This document shows, in pieces, positions 58,524 to 64,000 of a stretch of DNA of 64,000 nucleotides. The translations under genes and the position numbers were made by a program. How positions within the stretch are numbered: position 1 is the stretch's first letter; every line of letters begins with the position of its first letter. Location of the stretch: NCBI GenBank assembly GCA_018287875.1, contig JAGVVL010000016.1, positions 1-64,000 on the forward strand, written 5' to 3'. Origin of the DNA: Nigrospora sphaerica. Taxonomy: Eukaryota > Ascomycota > Sordariomycetes > Amphisphaeriales > Apiosporaceae. Below the pieces are notes generated by a model. The model saw nothing but the letters and a program-made list of their open reading frames with translations, had not been told where the DNA came from and ran no database searches.

Positions 58524-58836
58524 ACAGACAAACACTAGGTGTAGTGCCTGGTGGAAAGACGCGGTCGTGAGGTCGATCCCTGATAATGTGATAGACATGC
58601 CCTCGATTTAGGACGTGCAAGTCCTTGATCAAGGGTATGTCTATCACCCAAGTAAAAATTGGTCCAACTGGGACAATAACTGGGACAAAACGGTTACGAG
58701 TGATGGTCTCAAAGATAAAAGTGAACATGTCTTGTTGTTGTCTTATCTCTACGGTGGAAGCTGGACGGCTACTTATAGGTGCAAGTCCTTGATCAGACCC
58801 CTGGCATTGGGTGCTTACGTACCCTAGCCCCGTCTC
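58524..58836 (-). repeat. E2 LTR, right copy
   Basis: It ends ccccgtctc on the plus strand and is followed by unique sequence (attattggttt). It lacks short stretches relative to the other copies (aaaaattggtcc in place of agtgaggtcc; shorter purine run near 58,715). It marks the right edge of the array. Confidence 0.85.
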
Positions 58837-58883
58837 ATTATTGGTTTAGCCCTTTTTAAAGATGCTAAATAGCTATTTATTGT
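58837..58883. other. spacer between the E2 array and E3
   Basis: 47 bp of AT-rich sequence, apparently the only non-element DNA between two retroelements. No target duplication of either element could be seen. Confidence 0.4.
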
Positions 58884-59114
58884 TGTGACGGGTCAAGACC
58901 CGATGAAGAAGCTCGGGCCGCGGAGTGGCCCGAGCGCATGCAATCCGAACACGGCTCGGACCCTACTTACCGGACATTCGTGAGGGAATCGAAGTATGTA
59001 GCCTCTTCTCTCCTTATCTAGAAAATAGATTGCAATTCGGCTTCCTTCGTTAGTGCTACGGAGCGTAGCCCCTCACATATTTTCTAGATCCCTTCTATAC
59101 CTTCCGAGGGGTGC

Positions 59115-60240
59115 GTGAGCGCCTCAGAAGGCCCCCTAGATGGACCTCCCATCCGACGATGGCCAAAGGCTAGCAGCGACGCCCCAAGGCGAAAGCGAAT
59201 GGCAGCGCCTAGTCCTCGCGATGAGAAGCCTCAATCCAAAAAGCTCGAGGAAGACGCTCGAGCCTCGCAGGCGACCATCGAGACTCTCCAACAAGATATA
59301 AACCAACGCGAGGCCTCACGGAAACACTCCGACAACGACTACAAGCGCCGCAGGAGATCTCACTCCATTAAACCCACCGGTCGCCACTCAACCGGTCGCC
59401 ACCACACGGGCCGCTACTCCACCTCCAGTGCAGGCCTCCCCTAACGAGATCTACATAAGGACGAGACGGCCTCTAGCCTGGCCCGCGTAGTTCGAAGGCG
59501 ACAAAACATACTTCCCGTATGGAAGATGTCAATGGAACACAAGCTAAAAGCAGACGCCGAAGTTATCGGGTCCTCACAAGACTGTTAATACTCTATTTAC
59601 CAGAACTTAGGAGAGGCTCCGTAAAGTCGCGAGCGCCTTCTTCCTCTCGGGAGGGACAAATGGCGTAAGGGACCCACAACAGTTCCTAGAGTACCTCGAG
59701 AACAAGTACCTCGATCGAAATAAACAATAAGCCGTTACTACCCGCCTCCGTAAGATGAAACAAGCAAAAAGACAGCCCTTCCACGAGTTCTATGTGAGCT
59801 TCGAGAAAGTCCTCGCCGAGGCAGGGGGGATCAATTGGCCAGACTCCGTAAAGCGAACGTTCCTCGAAGGAAGCTTAAACGATCAGTTTAAGCGTATCCT
59901 AATACCAGTCCCCCTATCGGAAGAATACTCTCGGATGGTAGACCACCTCATGCTGACCGCCTCGAGGATAGAATCGACTTACTCGCTTATATGCGGAAAC
60001 CCCACGAATCCCCCCACAAGACGCTCAAGCCCCACGTAAATTACTCACGCGACAAATATAAGTGGCGACACTATTATAACTGGGGTTAATGCGTTCAACA
60101 AAAAAAGGCGGAATAACTTTAAGAAGAACCCATCCCCGTGGAAAAGGAACCCCGGAAGAGAGCTATATGGGTCTCGGAAGAGGAGATACAAAAGCGTCGC
60201 ACTAGAGGCGCTTATCTCCGCTACGGAATAATAGGACACT
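59115..60240 (+). pseudogene. E3 gag with knuckle Cys mutated to Tyr
   Basis: N-terminal charged coiled coil (KKLEEDARASQATIETLQQD) and basic RKHSDNDYKRRRRSHS, then capsid-type sequence RDPQQFLEYLENKYLDRNKQ and HEFYVSFEKVLAEAGGINWP, DSVKRTFLEGSLNDQFKRIL (59,820-59,900). The zinc knuckle at about 60,210-60,265 reads YLRYGIIGHSIS-stop-CRL: the first two Cys are Tyr and a Gln is a stop, all G:C to A:T. An intact block is 59,755-60,039. Confidence 0.75.
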
Positions 60241-60439
60241 CCATTAGTTAGTGTCGACTAGCCCTTACGTAACGCCCTAAGACGCGTGTGCAAGCTTCGA
60301 AGGTCTCGCGAGTTCAAGAACTCTCCTTAAACGAGGGCTCCATAGACGAGTCGGAAAACTGATTGCCCCTGTAAGAAGTCGTTCACTAAAGGGCTCGATG
60401 GTCCTATCCTGTCGCTACCGAAGATAGAGAAACTTATAA

Positions 60440-63400
60440 ACGGCTCAGCCTTAACTCTCGAGGGCCTTGCTAATATAGAAAAGTTCATCTTTATCTTAGT
60501 AAACACCGGATATGACTGTTACGCAGCTATAAGCGAAGAGCTCGCGTAACAGCTTAAGCTCCCCCGCCTCGTCGTATACGAACACCAAATGAAAGAAGCT
60601 ACGTCCTTTAAGGGCTTACGGGACTCTTACGGAATAAAAATAAAAGTCGTATACCTTACATTAGACTTAGACGGTTACACACCCAGAGGGTCTACGGATA
60701 CGTTATCCTGCGTTTAAACCACCCCCTTATACTAGGGAAACCGTGGTTCGAAAAGCATCATGTCTCGTACGACGGCCGCTTGCGAAGCTTCTTATAGGAT
60801 CTCAAGGGGGGATTCCGAATCCGAGAGAAGGAGACTGGCGAATATCCCGAAGGCGTAAGAGGTGTCGCGAGAGCGATCGAGGCCTTCGCAAGACAAGGAC
60901 GGCGGCGGAACGAGCATCACGAAACCTGTATTTTCGCTGCGTCGGTATTAGATATCTCGAAGGCCCTCGCCCTAAAAGCCAAGCGAGTTCCGTATAAGAA
61001 GCTCCTAAGAAAGCTACGAGAGTAGAAAGACCTATTTAATCCAGTCTTAGACGAAAGCTTACCCCTATATAGGCCAGGAGTGGACCATATTATACCTCTG
61101 TAAAAGATGCCAATGGGAAGGAAGCAGAGGTCCCTTAAGGACTACTATATAGAATATCTCGAGAGGAACTCCTCGTGCTCTGAAAGACGCTCACAGACCT
61201 CTTAGATAAGAACTACATCTATGTAAGCAGCTCCTTAAAGGGCGCGCCAGTCCTATTCGTGAAGAAACCGGCGGAGGCCTCCGGTTCTACTGCGACTTTA
61301 AGGGAATCAACGTAATCACGAAATAAAACAGCTATCCGCTCCCTTAATTTAGGAAACCCTCACGACGCTCGCAAAAGCCCGCTGGTTCACAAAACTAGAC
61401 GTGCGAGCCGCGTTCCATAAGATAAGGATCGCAGCGGGTGAAGAGTGGAAGACAGCATTCCGAACTCGGTTCGGGCTTTACAAGTGGCTCGTAACCCCTT
61501 CGGCAGCGGGAGCACTAGCCACCTTCCAGAGGTATATTAACCACGTGCTAAGGGACTTACTCGACTATTCCTATTTAGCGTATATAGACGACGTCTTAAT
61601 ATACTTATCAGGGTCCCGAGAGGACCACCTAAGAGAGAGGTTAAGAAAGTCCTCGACCGCCTATAAGATGCAGGCTTAGGACTCGACCTTAATAAGTGCG
61701 AATTCGTAGTGACGAAGACGAAATACCTCCCGGGTTTATTATCTAAGCCAGCCGGGGTATAAAGATGGACCCTAACAAAGTCCACGCGATTAACATATAG
61801 GAACGCCTAAGGACCTTAAAGGAGTTCGCAGTTTCCTTGGGTTTGCGAACTTTTATCGAACTTTATCTTAAACTACGTAGAAGTCACTAGGCCGCTAGTT
61901 ACGCTTATAAAGAAAGGAACCCTATTCGAATAGAACAAACCTTAATAAGAGGCGTTCGAGAACCTTAAAAGGACCTTCACCACTGCCCCTATACTATCAC
62001 AATGGGACCCAGATAAACCAACAGTGGTGGAGACTGACTACTCGTGTCAAGGTGCGGTCAGGCAGGCAGGCAATGGAGTCGATTCAGGTTCTATGCTACA
62101 GGTCCAGGTTCCTATTCTGTTCGGTACAGGTCAGGCTAGGTGACAGGGACGTAGCTTGGAGAGCTACAACTGAAGTCTTCTCGGTCGCAGACTTCTTATC
62201 TAAATCCCCAACGGAGGTCCGTACTGAGCGGTCTTAATAGAACTCCATCACGGGACGACTAATCCGTAGCCAGTTTAGGATGTCTCAGAGGCTGCCCTAT
62301 GCCGGTACGGTCTGTCACGGTCCACCCGTGACAACTCAGGCTATAGCCTTGGAGGTTGCTTATCGTAGTTTCGTGAGAACAGTATACTATACCCAGTGGC
62401 CTACCACTCGAGAAAACTAAACCCTACAGAATTCAATTACGAAATCCACGATAAGGAGCTACTCGTAATAGTAGATAGCTTAAAAGCGTGGGACGGTATC
62501 TACTACGAAGCGTGAGAGAACTATTCGAGATACTCACAGACTATAAGAACCTCGAATACTTCCGAACGGCACGACAACTTACCGAAAGGCAAGCACAATG
62601 GGCCCTAATCCTTAAGAGATTCTCGTATAAACTACAATATAGACCCGGAAAACTCGCTGAGCACCCGGATGCACTATCTCGACAAGAGTAGGACGAGCCC
62701 GAAGATATAAGGACGAACAGTATAAAGGTTATTTCCAGCAGCTTATTAAAGACGACGGAGATACCCGCGAGCCCTGTAGGAGGGAAGGGAAGGAGGATGG
62801 AGACCTTAGCATAGGCTTCCTATCCGTTAAAGGCCAACAATTTCCCTTAAGCGACGAATATTTCGCTTACAAGAATCTCCAACAACTATAAAACGACGCA
62901 ATCCCCCTCGACGAAACCTACTATTAAATGACTCAAGACTTAAAGAGCAACGTATAAGCGTTCAGCCCGGAACTTAAAGGGACTGTGTCGATATCCGAAT
63001 GCCACCTCGATGAATTTAACAGGTTAACTTACTATAAGGGCTCTGGATCACCTCCTATAAACCCCTTAAGACAGCACTTATCTAGAACGCGCACGACTCT
63101 TACACCTCAGGCTATCAGGGACAGGATAGCACGATCGTAATATTAAGTAGGAAGTTCTTTTAGCCGGGACTTTCGCAAAACGTTCGGCAGTTCCTTCGAA
63201 ACTGCGACATATACGGAAGAAAACGAGTCTGGCGGATACGCGGAAAGGGCTCCTAAAACCCCTACCAGTCCTAGAATGTTTCCACTTTAAAGTCTCGATC
63301 GACTTTATAACGGATCTCCTAGTGTTACGCGAATCCGACCTAAGCTTCTTAATGGTGATCACTGACCGCCTCTTAAAGGAAGTCACCTTAAAGGCGATGA

Positions 63401-63900
63401 CAACGATAGAAGCGGAAGCTTACGCCGAGAGATTCCTAAGTTCCTTTTAGAGGTTCCACGGGTTCCTAAGAGCCCTCATAAGCAACCGAGGCTCGAACTG
63501 GACAGGCCGTTTCTAGACTCGACTATGCTAGCTTACCCGAATAGACCAGAGGCTAAGCACAACCTTCCACCCTGAGATAAACGGAGCGACCGAGTGAGCA
63601 AACTAGGAAGTACTCGCCTACCTTCGTATATACACCGCACTGTCCTAACACGACTAGGCCGAGTTACTTTTAAGAGCACAGCTAGCAATTAACAATAGGG
63701 ACACCGCTCCTATAAGGGTGAGCCGTTTTTCCTCTTACACGGCTACTATATCGACCCTATACAGACGACCGAGGCCCTTATAAGGAACACACAGGACCCG
63801 CATACGAGAGCAGAAAAATTTATGTAAAGATTAAAGGGACGCGAACGACTTTATATAAGCCGCTATAGTAGCCGCGTAATAATCGCAAGAACGGTTCGTA
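60440..63900 (+). pseudogene. E3 protease, RT, RNase H and integrase
   Basis: Protease: FIFILVNTGYDCYAAISEEL (60,484-60,545), with the catalytic Asp of DTG changed to Asn. RT: ARWFTKLDVRAAFHKIRIA, FGLYKWLVTPSA, catalytic YIDD at 61,581-61,592, then FLGFANFYR. RNase H: VVETDYSCQGAV (about 62,025) then, after an insert, [20 protein letters not shown] and [14 protein letters not shown] (62,385-62,495), PGKLAEHPDALSRQE (62,645-62,690). Integrase: SGYQGQD and CDIYGRKRVW (zinc ligands His and Cys changed to Tyr), IDFITDLL, ISNRGSNW (Asp to Asn), FHPEINGATE. Non-functional. Confidence 0.85.
62055..62370. other. about 315-bp insert splitting E3 RNase H
   Basis: Between GAV (about 62,055) and the resumed frame at about 62,375 lies GC-normal sequence (begins caggcaggcaggcaatgg, contains gtcacggtccacccgtgac) that does not belong to the RNase H domain and shows few RIP-like changes. 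It has short hairpins and Pol III-box-like scraps (gagtcgattc) but no convincing promoter. It could be a small non-autonomous element. Ends and target duplication are unresolved. Confidence 0.45.
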
Positions 63901-64000
63901 AACCGTAAGAGGTCCGCCGCCCCTGAGTATAACGTACATGTCAGGTCAGCGGAACATGTGGGTCAACGGAACACTTCCTGCAAATTCCCACCTCCCCAAC

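Larger units (their letters stand above)
31470..58836 (-). mobile_element. tandem LTR-retrotransposon array (E2), 2 units of 13.5 kb with 3 LTRs
   Basis: LTRs at 31,470-31,791, 45,005-45,320 and 58,524-58,836 bracket two nearly identical internal regions (periods 13,531 and 13,519). On the minus strand each unit reads LTR, LINE, Gypsy pol without gag and protease, divergent two-gene module, polypurine tract (actgggggacggtta), LTR. Left and right outer flanks (tatag, attat) are not a target duplication. Such LTR-shared tandems arise by unequal or replication-associated recombination between LTRs. Shared stop codons show that the unit was already decayed when doubled. Confidence 0.85.
58884..64000 (+). 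mobile_element. Ty3/Gypsy retrotransposon E3, RIPed, 3' end beyond the window
   Basis: A probable 5' LTR and leader at 58,884-59,114 (starts tgttgtgacgggtc, with the hairpin gggtcaagaccc) is followed by gag, protease, RT, RNase H and integrase in Gypsy order, ending inside integrase or just after it. Sequence is distinct from E0, E1 and E2. LTR borders are approximate because the second LTR is outside the window. Confidence 0.8.

Noticed and set aside
31470..58836. A Starship-type giant element
   Set aside because: No tyrosine-recombinase (DUF3435-like) captain gene or the usual cargo was seen, and LTRs, polypurine tract and pol explain the borders.
31470..58836. Pure assembly duplication
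   Set aside because: Scattered transitions distinguish the two units, and the third LTR has its own small differences and a unique right flank. It is not fully excluded without reads.
1..64000. CRISPR arrays, rRNA genes, bacterial operons
   Set aside because: No short regularly spaced repeats, no conserved rRNA blocks, and gene structure is eukaryotic.

Overview
The window looks like a transposon-rich stretch of a filamentous ascomycete genome (Pezizomycotina, probably Sordariomycetes). Grounds: fungal-type membrane proteins, a 60-nt intron (GTGAGC...AAG), Tad1-like LINEs, chromodomain Gypsy elements, and repeats decayed in the manner of repeat-induced point mutation (RIP: Gln codons turned into TAA/TAG, Cys and His turned into Tyr). 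The species cannot be named from the sequence alone.

Layout. 1-3.04 kb: the 5' part of a minus-strand LINE. 3.18-3.83 kb: a long pyrimidine-only tract. 3.8-12.28 kb: the only host-gene-like segment. It holds a small coiled-coil protein, two multi-pass membrane proteins (5.0-6.4 kb plus strand, 10.2-11.6 kb minus strand) that each need frameshifts to read through, and the first exons of a gene cut off at 12.28 kb. 12.28-27.54 kb: a heavily RIPed chromodomain Gypsy element (called E0 here), broken by three solo LTRs and by a complete second Gypsy element, E1 (16,157-24,096), with an exact ATATT target duplication. 27.5-31.47 kb: fragments of a LINE RNase H, a pogo-like transposase and two inverted LTRs.

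31.47-58.84 kb is the most unusual part: a tandem array LTR-internal-LTR-internal-LTR with a 13.5-kb period. Read on the minus strand, each unit is an LTR, a 4.8-kb LINE sitting exactly where PBS, gag and protease should be, a Gypsy RT/RNase H/integrase of the E1 family (E2), an extra two-gene module absent from E1, a polypurine tract and the LTR. The module lies in the env position. It has a roughly 980-codon sense-strand gene with two C48/Ulp1-like segments and a disordered tail, and a divergent Cys-rich small gene. Both copies carry the same TAA/TAG stops, so decay came before duplication. The copies differ by short indels and by a few C:G to T:A transitions.

58.88-64.0 kb: a further Gypsy element, E3 (plus strand), with gag, protease, RT (YIDD), RNase H and integrase, RIPed, carrying a foreign insert of about 315 bp in RNase H and running off the window end.

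No rRNA genes, complete tRNA genes or CRISPR arrays were seen. Nearly all coding potential outside 3.8-12.3 kb is retroelement. Most mobile ORFs are broken. The longest intact mobile ORF is the LINE reverse transcriptase at 54,466-55,644.
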